Assembly (NCBI GenBank): GCA_016841425.1
Contig: JAENZE010000002.1
Location: forward strand, 294,512 to 358,511
Length of the DNA: 64,000 nucleotides
Direction: 5' to 3'
DNA from: Syntrophomonas sp.
GTDB taxonomy: Bacteria; Bacillota; Syntrophomonadia; Syntrophomonadales; Syntrophomonadaceae
The position numbers and the translations under genes were made by a program. The notes below the pieces were generated by a model. That model had not been told where the DNA came from and searched no databases. It saw nothing but the letters and a program-made list of their open reading frames with translations. Positions 53,855 through 62,287 of this stretch are shown here, one piece after another. Position 1 is the first letter of the stretch, and each line of letters starts with the position of its first letter.

Positions 53855-54907
53855 ATGAAAGCAGTTGTATTCCACGGAAATAATGACATTCGATTTGAAG
53901 AAGTTGTTAACAGTAAAATCGAGCGTATGGATGATGCAATTGTTCGAGTAACAACATCTAGCATATGCGGATCTGATATTCATATTAAGAACCATGGAGA
54001 AGCCATGGGCGTTAAGTCTGGCACTATTATAGGACACGAGTTTGTTGGTGTGGTGGAAGAAGTAGGAGATTTACTAATTGGCTTTTCGCCAGGAGATAGG
54101 GTGGCAGTATCGTGCATATTTAATTGTGGCCAATGTTTCTACTGCCGAAAAGGAAATATTTCCATGTGCAATAACGGCACGGTTTTTGGAGGACGCAGTA
54201 TAACCGGGGAAATACCCCATGGGTGTCAGGCCGAGTTGGTGAGAATACCGTATGCTTCTAATGTTATGCATAAAATTCCCAAGAATCTTTCGGATGAAGA
54301 TGTCTTGTTTGTTGGAGATATTCTTTCTACCGGATTTTATGGGGCAGAACGAGGGGAAGTTAAGCTGGGTGATACAGTAGTTATAGTAGGTGCAGGACCA
54401 GTAGGTATGTGTGCAGCTATAGGTGCCAGGCTATTAGGAGCTGCACAGATTATCATGCTTGACGTAGAAGAATACCGTTTGCAGATGGCTATCGATAAAA
54501 AGCTAGCCGATGTCATAATTAACATCGAGAAAAATGAGGCGGCCCCCATAATTTTACAATTAACCCAGGGCCGGGGAGCTGATGTGGTTATTGAAGCTGT
54601 GGGTAGTAATCAGAGTTTTCAAGATGCATTGACTTATGCTCGTGCAGGAGGCAACGTTTCCTTACTAGGTGTGTATACCAGCGAAGCTATTTTGGCCCTT
54701 AATAAATATTGGCGTCAAAACTTGACTATTAAGATGGGATTGGTAGAAGTAAAAAACATGGGCGCCCTAATTAATCTAATTTCTACGGGGATAATTGACA
54801 CTCGTTTTCTTATTACACATACTATAGGTTTTGACCAGGTTATGGATGCTTATAAGGTAATGGAAAATCGTTTAGATAACGTATTGAAAATAGCAATAAA
54901 GATGTAA
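53855..54907 (+). CDS. Zinc-dependent alcohol dehydrogenase (MDR family)
   Basis: This 350-aa medium-chain dehydrogenase has catalytic zinc residues in ICGSDIHI (Cys) and IIGHEFVG (His-Glu), with a third acidic ligand in GDILSTGFYGA. The structural zinc lobe is CGQCFYCRKGNISMC with four Cys. The Rossmann motif is VIVGAGPVGMCAA, followed by MLDVEEYR; the Asp favours NAD. It resembles Clostridium/Thermoanaerobacter secondary alcohol and formaldehyde/threonine-type dehydrogenases, but the substrate is uncertain. ATG 53855 is preferred, after GGAAGGGAG; an upstream ATG at 53822 would include that SD. It is likely monocistronic. Confidence 0.9.
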   Translation: MKAVVFHGNNDIRFEEVVNSKIERMDDAIVRVTTSSICGSDIHIKNHGEAMGVKSGTIIGHEFVGVVEEVGDLLIGFSPGDRVAVSCIFNCGQCFYCRKGNISMCNNGTVFGGRSITGEIPHGCQAELVRIPYASNVMHKIPKNLSDEDVLFVGDILSTGFYGAERGEVKLGDTVVIVGAGPVGMCAAIGARLLGAAQIIMLDVEEYRLQMAIDKKLADVIINIEKNEAAPIILQLTQGRGADVVIEAVGSNQSFQDALTYARAGGNVSLLGVYTSEAILALNKYWRQNLTIKMGLVEVKNMGALINLISTGIIDTRFLITHTIGFDQVMDAYKVMENRLDNVLKIAIKM

Positions 54908-54935
54908 CATTCGACATAAAACGTCGATCGTGATT

Positions 54936-54975
54936 CAAATGACACAGTCGCGATAGAGAGACAGTGTATCGTTTG
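54936..54975. promoter_or_regulatory. Enhancer-like dyad 3 (degenerate right arm, N16 spacer)
   Basis: CAAATGACACAG (54936-54947) equals the left arm of dyad 1; the right arm GTGTATCGTTTG (54964-54975) matches at 9 of 12 positions with the same 16-nt spacer. It is 182 bp upstream of the promoter at 55157. The rest of the 54908-55350 gap shows no gene. Confidence 0.55.
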
Positions 54976-55156
54976 CCACTTCTTTGTCAACTGTTTTGGA
55001 CCTTCACTTGTGAGACATCAATTATTATCAAGTATTAAAATGATTAATTTTATGTTGGAAGGATAAGAATGAGTGTCTTTAAATTGGCGTTGAAAGAAGC
55101 AAAGAAATAATGATTATGTATGTAACAATAGTGTCTTATCGAATAATTAATTCAAT

Positions 55157-55172
55157 TGGCATAATATCTGCA
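55157..55172 (+). promoter_or_regulatory. Putative sigma-54 promoter of the SDR-MFS-hbd-crotonase-CoA transferase operon
   Basis: TGGCAT (55157-55162), AATAT and CTGCA (55168-55172) keep the invariant GG and GC at correct spacing. The first gene starts at 55351, which leaves a leader of about 165 nt. Confidence 0.6.
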
Positions 55173-55350
55173 AGATAGTGAGATGGTTAGAAAGGACCTT
55201 TGGTTCTAAAGATTAATAACCAGTTAGCTTTAGTCAGAAAGCCAGCGAGCAGAAAAAATTATTCGTTGCCCTAATCTACCAGTTATCCTAACAGGTACCC
55301 GCATCATACACAATAAAATTTCAGTAACTGCATAAAGGAGGAATGGATCG

Positions 55351-56112
55351 ATGAAGTTTGACCTAAGACTGGACGGGAAAATAGCTATTATTACTGGTGG
55401 CGCAATGGGCCTGGGAAAAGGTATTGCATCAGGCTTGGCTGCTCTTGGAGCAAGGGTAGTGATTGCAGATGTGAATGAAGAAATTGGTAGAGAAAGTAGG
55501 AATGAGATCGTGGCTAACGGTGGAAAGGCCGACTTTCATACTGTTGATGTCACGAACGCTGAGCAGTTTCAAAAAATGGTTGAAGAAATAGCAGAACAAT
55601 ATAATCGAATTGATATTCTTGTCAACAACGCTGGAATTGCTGCAAAAACTAATTGTATTGATATGCGAGTAGAAGATTGGCAAAGGATCATTGACATTAA
55701 TCTAACCGGGTCATGGATAGGAAGCAGGGCCGTAGCCCCGGTTATGATGAAACAGCGATCAGGCAAAATCATAAACATGTGTTCAATGTTTGGCTTTGTT
55801 GCCCTTCCTGGACTGACAGCCTACGCCGCAAGCAAGGGTGGAATTAGCCAATTAACCAAGGCACTGGCTTTAGAATTAGTTGAGTACAATATTCAAGTCA
55901 ATGCTATAGCGCCAGCATACATTGCTACTGAGTTAACTAATAATGCTCGTAGTGATCCTGAAAGACTAGAAGACATATTGAGAAGGACTCCTATTAAGAG
56001 ACTGGGTAGTATTGAAGAAGTTGTGGGGCCGATTATCTTCCTGGCTTCGGATCTTTCTAATTTTATGATAGGACATACTATGTTGGTTGATGGAGGTTGG
56101 ACAAGCTGGTAA
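55351..56112 (+). CDS. Short-chain dehydrogenase/reductase (SDR), gene 2
   Basis: This 253-aa classical SDR has TGGAMGLGKGIA (about 16-27), VIADVNEE (an Asp after strand 2, favouring NAD), NNAGIA, MCSMFG (catalytic Ser), and YAASK (Tyr, Lys; about 157-161), with a C-terminal VDGGW typical of FabG-like enzymes. It probably oxidises a 3-hydroxy compound. SD AAGGAGG precedes the ATG. It is the first gene of the long sigma-54 operon. It shares only the general SDR fold with gene 1. Confidence 0.9.
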   Translation: MKFDLRLDGKIAIITGGAMGLGKGIASGLAALGARVVIADVNEEIGRESRNEIVANGGKADFHTVDVTNAEQFQKMVEEIAEQYNRIDILVNNAGIAAKTNCIDMRVEDWQRIIDINLTGSWIGSRAVAPVMMKQRSGKIINMCSMFGFVALPGLTAYAASKGGISQLTKALALELVEYNIQVNAIAPAYIATELTNNARSDPERLEDILRRTPIKRLGSIEEVVGPIIFLASDLSNFMIGHTMLVDGGWTSW

Positions 56113-56260
56113 TTATTTTTCTATAAAGATCTTTACCTGAGGCTATTTGCCATGAGAAAGAGTTTGTGAGAGATGAAGTGGCTTCTGGGGGGGTGGTTGA
56201 GAAAAACTGATAAAACATCTTGAAAATATATTTTAACATATGGGAGATAAGGAGGTATGC

Positions 56261-56365
56261 ATGAATTCGCTGGACTTATGGCAACAAATACTCATACTGG
56301 TATTTTATGTAGGGTTATATGTGGTCGTTAAGAAGTTTGTAATAGCACGATTTAGAAAACAATAA
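56261..56365 (+). CDS. 34-residue membrane peptide upstream of MFS carrier
   Basis: The short frame encodes MNSLDLWQQILILVFYVGLY and then VVVKKFVIARFRKQ: one membrane helix and a basic tail, in keeping with a single-pass protein with its C-terminus inside. GGAGG (56251-56255) is well placed before ATG 56261. It stands 20 bp before the MFS gene, which has its own AGGAGG. Small subunits of MFS carriers of comparable size are known next to other carriers, and this may be one (inference). Confidence 0.65.
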   Translation: MNSLDLWQQILILVFYVGLYVVVKKFVIARFRKQ

Positions 56366-56385
56366 ATAAAATAGGAGGTTAGAGG

Positions 56386-57645
56386 ATGAGTCAAGTAATG
56401 ACGAACGAGAATATTATTGCAGATCCACAGAAGTATAAATGGAAAGCTTTAACAGGGGCGGTACTAGGATATATTTTCGATGCACAAGATTTTATGGTTC
56501 TAGCTTTGGCAATTCCATTGCTGGTTGCAACATGGGGTCTTGACCTTGCTAGCGCGGGACTAATAGCCACAGCAACGATTTTTGGTGCAGCCCTCGCCGG
56601 ATACGTTTGGGGACCAGCGGCAGACAAGTTTGGCCGCAAAAAAACCTTGATATTATGCCTGGCATGGTTCGGAGTATTTACTGCTCTTTGCGGGTTTGCA
56701 ACCGACTTTATGCACTTGGTAGTTCTACGGTTTATTGCTGGGATTGGACTTGGCGGAGAGTGGATAATCGGAGCTGCATTAATTACTGAGTTTTTCCCTC
56801 CTCAAGAAAGAGCTCGAGCTTCTTCCGCCGTACAAAGCGGCTGGCCACTGGGATATGCACTTGCTCTCGGAGTTAATGCCTATTTGGTTCCTACATATGG
56901 CTGGCAAATGCTTTTCTTTTCGGGTATTTTATCACTGATTGCGGCAATATATATCGGGGTGTTTGTACCCGAGTCCCCTGCATGGCTTAAAGCTCAAATT
57001 AATAAAGCTGAAGGTATAGAAGCACAGTCAAATACAGTAGTGAAAGTAGCAAGCTGGACTGATCTTTTAAAGGGGAAAAATCTCAAGATAACCTTATTGG
57101 CCTTTGGACTCTGCGCAAGTTGTCTTGTCTCTTATTGGGGAGCTGGGTCTTGGATACCAGCATACTTATCTGCAGAACGGGGCTTAGATATCAAAGCTAT
57201 GAGCGGGTATATGATGATTCTAAATATCGGCGGTTTTATGGGTTATCATGCTTACGGATTGCTTGCCGATAAATTAGGACGCCGGGTCAATTTTATTTTT
57301 GGTTCAATAGCATCAGGAGCGGTGATGATAATATGGGTTAATTTGTCCAGCCCAACAGCTATTTTATGGATGGCAGGAGTTTTTGGATTTATAACCTATG
57401 GATATTGGGGACCGCTGGCAGCGTTTATCTCTGAACAGTTTCCCACCAGTGTTCGCGGAGTTGGAACTGCATTTGCGTATGCAAGTGGAAGAATGGTATC
57501 GGCCTTGGCTCCCTTCATAATGGGGGGAATTGCTGCAAAATATAGCTTGGGAATAGCCCTTGGCCTAGTATCTGTTATCTACGCACTTGGAGCAGTATTT
57601 GCATTCTTTATGAGAGAAACGAAGGATGTTGTAGTAGTTGACTAG
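56386..57645 (+). CDS. MFS transporter, carboxylate/sialate-aromatic acid symporter type
   Basis: This 419-aa protein has twelve helices. Helix 1 has the charged motif IFDAQDFMVLALAIP typical of SHS/AAHS anion:H+ symporters; the loop between helices 2 and 3 is GPAADKFGRKKTLIL, and helix 4/5 has GIGLGGEWIIGAALITEFFP. Later FISEQFPTSVRGVGTAFAY and the tail FFMRETKD complete the family pattern. It is a likely importer of a short organic acid, such as a hydroxybutyrate, crotonate or lactate, judged from family and from the acyl-CoA genes downstream. The substrate is not proven. Confidence 0.88.
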   Translation: MSQVMTNENIIADPQKYKWKALTGAVLGYIFDAQDFMVLALAIPLLVATWGLDLASAGLIATATIFGAALAGYVWGPAADKFGRKKTLILCLAWFGVFTALCGFATDFMHLVVLRFIAGIGLGGEWIIGAALITEFFPPQERARASSAVQSGWPLGYALALGVNAYLVPTYGWQMLFFSGILSLIAAIYIGVFVPESPAWLKAQINKAEGIEAQSNTVVKVASWTDLLKGKNLKITLLAFGLCASCLVSYWGAGSWIPAYLSAERGLDIKAMSGYMMILNIGGFMGYHAYGLLADKLGRRVNFIFGSIASGAVMIIWVNLSSPTAILWMAGVFGFITYGYWGPLAAFISEQFPTSVRGVGTAFAYASGRMVSALAPFIMGGIAAKYSLGIALGLVSVIYALGAVFAFFMRETKDVVVVD

Positions 57646-57694
57646 AGTTGGATTTTGAATGGTTTGCCTTAATCGACAAGGAGGTTAACATAAA

Positions 57695-58549
57695 ATGAAC
57701 ATAAAAAAGGTGGGCGTATTGGGTGCAGGTACTATGGGTTCCGGTATAGCTCAGGTGTGTGCAGAAGCCGGTCTAGAGGTAATATTGGTAGAGATTCAGG
57801 ACAGTATTCTTCAGCAGGCACTGTCAAAAATTGGGGCGTCCTGGCAGAAAGCCGTGGAAAAGGGTAAAATTGATTCTACTATCAAGGCATCCAGGGAAGC
57901 ACTATTAAAATCTAGTCAGGATCTATCAAGTTTTAAAGACTGCGATTTAGTAATAGAAGCAATAATTGAAGAAATTTCGGTGAAAAAGAAAGTGTTCAAA
58001 GCAATGGACGAGATATGCCCTGATTATACGATTTTGGCAACCAACACATCCGCATTGAGCATTACTGAAATTGCTGCCGCTACCTCCCGAACTGACCGAG
58101 TTGCCGGGGTGCATTTTTTCAATCCAGTTTCAGTTATGAAACTGGTGGAAGTTATTCCAGGTTCTGACACTAGCCATAGTACTATTGAGGCGATAGTGAA
58201 TTTAACTAAAGCAATAGGTAAGGAGCCTGTGGTTGCAAAAGAGACCCCGGGATTTATCGTAAATCGCATTCTCAATCCGTTGGTGAACGAGGCGGCTTTA
58301 GCATACCAGGAAGGAGTTGCTTCAGCTGAAGAAATCGACAAAGCGATGAAGCTGGGAGCAGGTCTGCCAATGGGTCCACTGGCACTTGCTGATATGATTG
58401 GCTTGGATATTGTTCTTCACGTAACCGAGTATTTCTTTAATGAATTTGGTGAATCCAAATACAGGCCAGCACTGGTTCTGAAGCAGAAGGTGCGGGCGGG
58501 ACATCTAGGAGTGAAAACAGGCAAAGGCTTCTATGATTATACAAAGTAA
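57695..58549 (+). CDS. hbd: 3-hydroxybutyryl-CoA dehydrogenase, copy 1
   Basis: It oxidises (S)-3-hydroxyacyl-CoA to 3-ketoacyl-CoA with NAD. It is 284 aa, the stand-alone short form. The Rossmann motif is GVLGAGTMGSGIAQVCAEAG with VEIQ after strand 2. The active-site His and Glu occur in VHFFNPVSVMKLVEVI, followed by ETPGFIVNRILNPLVNEA and MGPLALADMIGLD. SD AAGGAGG precedes the ATG. The crotonase gene follows after 15 bp. A second copy lies at 63097. Confidence 0.93.
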   Translation: MNIKKVGVLGAGTMGSGIAQVCAEAGLEVILVEIQDSILQQALSKIGASWQKAVEKGKIDSTIKASREALLKSSQDLSSFKDCDLVIEAIIEEISVKKKVFKAMDEICPDYTILATNTSALSITEIAAATSRTDRVAGVHFFNPVSVMKLVEVIPGSDTSHSTIEAIVNLTKAIGKEPVVAKETPGFIVNRILNPLVNEAALAYQEGVASAEEIDKAMKLGAGLPMGPLALADMIGLDIVLHVTEYFFNEFGESKYRPALVLKQKVRAGHLGVKTGKGFYDYTK

Positions 58550-58564
58550 CGAGGTGAATCACTA

Positions 58565-59344
58565 GTGCATTTAGAGAATTTACTCTATGAGAAAGAGGCC
58601 GACATAGGAATCATAACGTTAAATAGGCCTAAGGTATACAACGCTACCAACACTGAATTGCTTGGAGAACTGGACGCACTGATGCAGGCTATCGATAGAG
58701 ATGATGAGATTCGAGCTGTGGTTCTTACCGGAGGGGAGAAGGTGTTTGCTGCTGGGGGTGATATTGAGTTTATGTCCCGGGCAACTCCCTTAGAAATGGA
58801 AGCTTTTATAGGACTTGGGCATAAGGCTTATGATAAGATTGACAATTCAGACAAACCAGTAATTGCTGCAATAGCTGGCATGGCTCTAGGTGGGGGCTGT
58901 GAACTAGCTCTCGCCTGTGATATCCGGATATCCACCGAGGATGCCAAATTCGGGCAGCCGGAAATTAATCTAGGTATAATACCAGGTGCCGGGGGGACTC
59001 AGCGTCTTACCCGAACGGTTGGTCCAGGATGGGCCAAATATCTAATTATGACCGGGAAAATAATCGATGCCCAACAGGCATTGAATATTGGTCTGGTAAC
59101 TGAAATTGTCCCTCCTGACCAACTAATGACCAAGGCCAAAAAAATGGCTCGGGAATTAGCGTCTAAATCACCAGTGGCTATGAGGTTAGCCAAGAGTAGT
59201 ATAAATAATGGAGCGAACAGTAGTCTATCTTCGGCTTTATTATATGAGCAGAAGGTTTGGGCATTTTTGTTTGCCACCGAAGATCAAAAAGAAGGCATGA
59301 ACGCATTTTTGGAAAAAAGAAAGCCACAATTCAAAGGTATATAA
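58565..59344 (+). CDS. Enoyl-CoA hydratase/crotonase, copy 1
   Basis: It hydrates trans-2-enoyl-CoA (for example crotonyl-CoA) to the (S)-3-hydroxy form. It is 259 aa. The oxyanion hole lies in AAGGDIEFM and ALGGGCELALACDI. Both catalytic glutamates are present, in GGGCELALA (about 116) and FGQPEINLGIIPGAGGTQRL (about 136). It starts with GTG after GAGGTG. It is located between hbd and the CoA transferase. Confidence 0.93.
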   Translation: MHLENLLYEKEADIGIITLNRPKVYNATNTELLGELDALMQAIDRDDEIRAVVLTGGEKVFAAGGDIEFMSRATPLEMEAFIGLGHKAYDKIDNSDKPVIAAIAGMALGGGCELALACDIRISTEDAKFGQPEINLGIIPGAGGTQRLTRTVGPGWAKYLIMTGKIIDAQQALNIGLVTEIVPPDQLMTKAKKMARELASKSPVAMRLAKSSINNGANSSLSSALLYEQKVWAFLFATEDQKEGMNAFLEKRKPQFKGI

Positions 59345-59416
59345 TGAAAATTATATAAACTTAACTAATTAGCTTTAGTGTTAAGGTAGCATTATCATAT
59401 TAGGAGTGAAATAGCT

Positions 59417-60763
59417 ATGAGTTATATGGAAGAATACAAAAGCAAGCTTCAAACAGCCGACGAAGCAGTAAAAATCGTTAAATCTGGGGATGTCGTGCAC
59501 TACAGCGAGTTTGCCATGGCTTCCCATATTCTTGATGAAGCCCTGGCAAAAAGAAAAGAGGAATTGTTCGATGTTGTAATTCGAACAGTATGCAATTATT
59601 TCCCGCCCAAGACCATAGTATCAGACCCGGAAAAGAAACATTTTGTTCTTCATGAGTCCCACATGAGTGCAGCAACCAGACGTCTGCATGATCAAGATAT
59701 GGGATACCACTTACCTATCTCCTATTCGGAATGCGGAAGTTACTATGACCTAGGCCAAATACCGGTTGATGTTGCATTATTAAGGGTTGGACCCATGGAT
59801 AAACACGGCTTTTTTAACCTTGGAGTATCGAACTCTGTTACGCCTAATGTTATCGCGGTTGCCAAAAAGGTAGTAATAGAAGTGAATGAGTCTGTACCCA
59901 GGTGTCTAGGCGGCAATAAAGAGGCCGTTCATATTTCACAAGTAGACATTATTGTCGAGGGCGACAACCAGCCACTAATAGATGTGCCGCCAGCCCAGGT
60001 GAGCGATGAAGATCGAAAAATTGCTGAGTTGATTATGCAGGAGATTGAGGATGGCGCCTGTCTTCAATTAGGAATTGGAGGCATGCCTAATACCATTGGC
60101 AGTCTGATTGCACAGTCAGATCTCAAGGATTTAGGTATTCATACCGAAATGCTGGTAGATTCAATGGTAGAAATGTATGAGGCAGGGAAGGTTACAGGAG
60201 CTCGGAAAAACCTGGATCCTGGCAAAATGGTGTATACCTTTGCCATGGGCAGAAAGAAATTGTATGATTTCCTGGATGATAACCCATCTTGTGCAAGCTA
60301 TCCGGCAGACTACACTAATGATCCTTTTATTATCTCCCAAAATGACAAAGTGGTTTCAATTAACAATGCATTGGAAATTGACCTGTATGCACAGGTTTGC
60401 TCAGAATCTTCAGGAACCCGTCAGATATCGGGGACTGGAGGACAATTCGATTTTCATTATGGATCGTTTAGATCCAAGGGCGGAAAAGGATTTCTTTGCT
60501 TGAGTTCAACTGCTACAGGGAAAAATGGTGAATTAATATCCAGAATAAAACCGATTATTACGCCAGGTGGAATTATAACGATGCCCAGGAGCCTGGTGTT
60601 TTATGTGGTTACCGAGTATGGAATGACCAAGATGATCAAAGGTCTTAGCAACTGGGAACGGGCGGAAGAGCTTATCAACATTGCACATCCCAGTTTCCGA
60701 GATGAATTAATTAAAGAGGCACAAAAGAATAAAATTTGGAGAAAATCCAACAAACTGGTTTAG
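59417..60763 (+). CDS. Acetyl-CoA hydrolase/CoA-transferase family (butyrate or 4-hydroxybutyrate CoA-transferase-like)
   Basis: This 448-aa enzyme is predicted to move CoA between acetyl-CoA (or another acyl-CoA) and a free acid, which activates the imported substrate without ATP. The catalytic Glu lies in LGIHTEMLVDSMVEMYEAG (about residue 243), with GIGGMPNTIGSL before it and the C-terminal GTGGQFDFHYGSFRSKGGKG for CoA binding. Length and motifs fit the butyryl-CoA:acetate and 4-hydroxybutyrate transferases. It closes the hydrolysis-free activation logic of the operon. A GGAGTG SD is present. Confidence 0.9.
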   Translation: MSYMEEYKSKLQTADEAVKIVKSGDVVHYSEFAMASHILDEALAKRKEELFDVVIRTVCNYFPPKTIVSDPEKKHFVLHESHMSAATRRLHDQDMGYHLPISYSECGSYYDLGQIPVDVALLRVGPMDKHGFFNLGVSNSVTPNVIAVAKKVVIEVNESVPRCLGGNKEAVHISQVDIIVEGDNQPLIDVPPAQVSDEDRKIAELIMQEIEDGACLQLGIGGMPNTIGSLIAQSDLKDLGIHTEMLVDSMVEMYEAGKVTGARKNLDPGKMVYTFAMGRKKLYDFLDDNPSCASYPADYTNDPFIISQNDKVVSINNALEIDLYAQVCSESSGTRQISGTGGQFDFHYGSFRSKGGKGFLCLSSTATGKNGELISRIKPIITPGGIITMPRSLVFYVVTEYGMTKMIKGLSNWERAEELINIAHPSFRDELIKEAQKNKIWRKSNKLV

Positions 60764-60806
60764 CAGATATAATAAGCTGAACGTTTGATGTCCGGGGAGG
60801 AATAAA

Positions 60807-60863
60807 ATGAAATTCTGGATGACCATTGATCACTCCCTTAGTACAGCTGAAAAATTCGTCTAA
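60807..60863 (+). CDS. Possible 18-residue peptide
   Basis: GGGGAGG (60794-60800) stands 6 nt before an ATG frame encoding MKFWMTIDHSLSTAEKFV and then TAA. The SD is as good as those of the real genes nearby. It may be a true small protein, a leader peptide, or the remnant of a lost gene between the CoA transferase and Usp genes. I recognise no homology. Confidence 0.3.
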   Translation: MKFWMTIDHSLSTAEKFV

Positions 60864-60931
60864 GATATTTTGAATGTTCCTGTGATTTATGAGCATTCAT
60901 AAATGCACAATTAATAAGGAGGTTTTACCAA

Positions 60932-61378
60932 ATGATTAAGAATATTTTGGTTCCTGTTGATGGGTCACCCCAATCACTTCGTTCTGCTAAGATGGCAGTC
61001 AGAATTGCCTCCAAAGAAGGTGGGGAAATTTGTCTTTTATATGTAGTCAAACCATCCTCTGGAGACTATTCAGGAGTTAGTTTTATGGGATATCAACTGC
61101 CTGAAGAGTTAGCAGACAAGGTAAACGAGGAATGGGAGAAAATAGCACGTAATGTAGTTGATAAAGTTGCCGAGGAAATTCAAGATCAAGGTGTCAAAGT
61201 TCATAAAAGGATCGCTATAGGTGACCCGGTAACAATTATCTGTAAGGAAGCCCAAGATGGTGGTTTCGACTTTATCTCTATGGGAAGCCGGGGAATTGGA
61301 GGCGTTACAGGTGTTTTGGGAAGTGTAAGCAGTCGTGTCAGCCAGCAGGCAACCTGTCCGGTTTTGATTAACCACTAA
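60932..61378 (+). CDS. Universal stress protein (UspA family)
   Basis: This 148-aa cytoplasmic protein starts KNILVPVDGSPQSLRSAKMA and ends with the ATP-binding loop MGSRGIGGVTGVLGSVSSRV and CPVLI, of the ATP-binding Usp class. It is probably dimeric and signals energy or stress state. SD AAGGAGG precedes it. A TTTATGA/TCATAAA dyad (60886-60903) lies 29 bp upstream. It may be transcribed with the CoA transferase gene, and it ends at a strong terminator. Confidence 0.9.
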   Translation: MIKNILVPVDGSPQSLRSAKMAVRIASKEGGEICLLYVVKPSSGDYSGVSFMGYQLPEELADKVNEEWEKIARNVVDKVAEEIQDQGVKVHKRIAIGDPVTIICKEAQDGGFDFISMGSRGIGGVTGVLGSVSSRVSQQATCPVLINH

Positions 61379-61442
61379 TGGTTATTGTTTAAAACTAATA
61401 TAATCCACCGTGGTATTAGATATTTACGATAGGTGGTATGTA

Positions 61443-61491
61443 AACACCTGAGTGTGTGAATAAGACTTTTTATTCACTCTACTCAGGTGTT
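61443..61491 (+). terminator. Long hairpin terminator after usp gene
   Basis: AACACCTGAGTGTGTGAATAA (split as 61443-61463) pairs with 61470-61491 (ending CTCAGGTGTT) over about 19 positions, with T-rich sequence in and after the stem. It ends the sigma-54 operon. Confidence 0.75.
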
Positions 61492-61551
61492 CATTATTTG
61501 GAGCACCACAATAATTTCTCACTTCTATTTTTCATCCTGTGCCAGCATTAT

Positions 61552-61599
61552 GAAGCAAATGAGACAGAACAATCATAAAACAACTGTTTCATTTGCTTC
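61552..61599. promoter_or_regulatory. Enhancer-like dyad 4 (16-bp arms, N16 spacer)
   Basis: GAAGCAAATGAGACAG (61552-61567), a 16-nt spacer and CTGTTTCATTTGCTTC (61584-61599), with 15 of 16 positions symmetric. The half-sites are those of dyad 1. It lies 199 bp upstream of the sigma-54 promoter at 61798. I see no gene in 61379-61856 beyond these sites. Confidence 0.75.
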
Positions 61600-61797
61600 A
61601 TTAATTACAACCTACCAGGCTAAGGCATTTATTATCACTAAAATATTAGTAAAAAAATACGGATATTGTTTGTATAATGCTGAAGACATTAAGAGAGATA
61701 AATGCCTATGTATAGGGATTGTGCGAAAATGGTAAGATTGTTCTCTATAAAATGTGACAGCTTAAATGATTGCTGTCTACACTTTGGAACATCATTT

Positions 61798-61813
61798 TGG
61801 CACGCCTTATGCA
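61798..61813 (+). promoter_or_regulatory. Sigma-54 promoter of the maoC-crotonase-hbd operon
   Basis: TGGCAC (61798-61803), GCCTT and ATGCA (61809-61813) fit -24/-12 with the invariant GG and GC. The MaoC-type gene starts 43 bp downstream. Confidence 0.7.
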
Positions 61814-61856
61814 ATATAAGCAGCAGAAAGTACATATTGGCTAGGGGGGAACAAGT

Positions 61857-62279
61857 TTGCAGGGTAAAAACATAAATCAGATAGGTATAGGAGATCATGC
61901 TAGTTTTAGTAAGACTGTTTCGGAGACCGATGTTTATAATTTTGCTGGTGTAACCGGAGACATGAATCCGGTTCATATTAATCAGGAATATGCATTACAA
62001 ACGGTTTTTGGTAAGAGAATTGCGCATGGGATTATGGCAGTTGGTTTTATATCGAACGTATTGGGGACTCAACTGCCAGGACCTGGAGTGATTTATATTT
62101 CCCAGGCCGTAAAATTCCTAAAACCGATAGTAATAGGAGATACGATAACGGCCACTGTCGAAGTAATCCAAAAAGACGAGAAAAAGAATCGCGTATGGCT
62201 ACACACCTACTGTATAAACCAAAAGAATGAAATAGTAGTTGATGGAGAAGCGATAATGATGCCAAGAAAGGAGGTGTAA
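61857..62279 (+). CDS. MaoC-type (R)-specific enoyl-CoA hydratase
   Basis: This 140-aa hot-dog fold protein has hydratase 2 catalytic Asp and His in the motif GDMNPVHINQEYA (about residues 38-43). Downstream are RIAHGIMAVGFIS and FLKPIVIGDTITATVEV, as in PhaJ. It hydrates enoyl-CoA to the (R)-3-hydroxy isomer. It starts with TTG 61857 after GGGGGGAAC. The first gene of the second sigma-54 operon, it ends 8 bp before a crotonase of opposite stereospecificity. Confidence 0.9.
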   Translation: MQGKNINQIGIGDHASFSKTVSETDVYNFAGVTGDMNPVHINQEYALQTVFGKRIAHGIMAVGFISNVLGTQLPGPGVIYISQAVKFLKPIVIGDTITATVEVIQKDEKKNRVWLHTYCINQKNEIVVDGEAIMMPRKEV

Positions 62280-62287
62280 AAACAGTA

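Noticed and set aside
61487..61735. 82-codon reading frame after usp
   Set aside because: It runs through the hairpin terminator and dyad 4, has no SD and resembles no family; the regulatory reading explains the sequence better.
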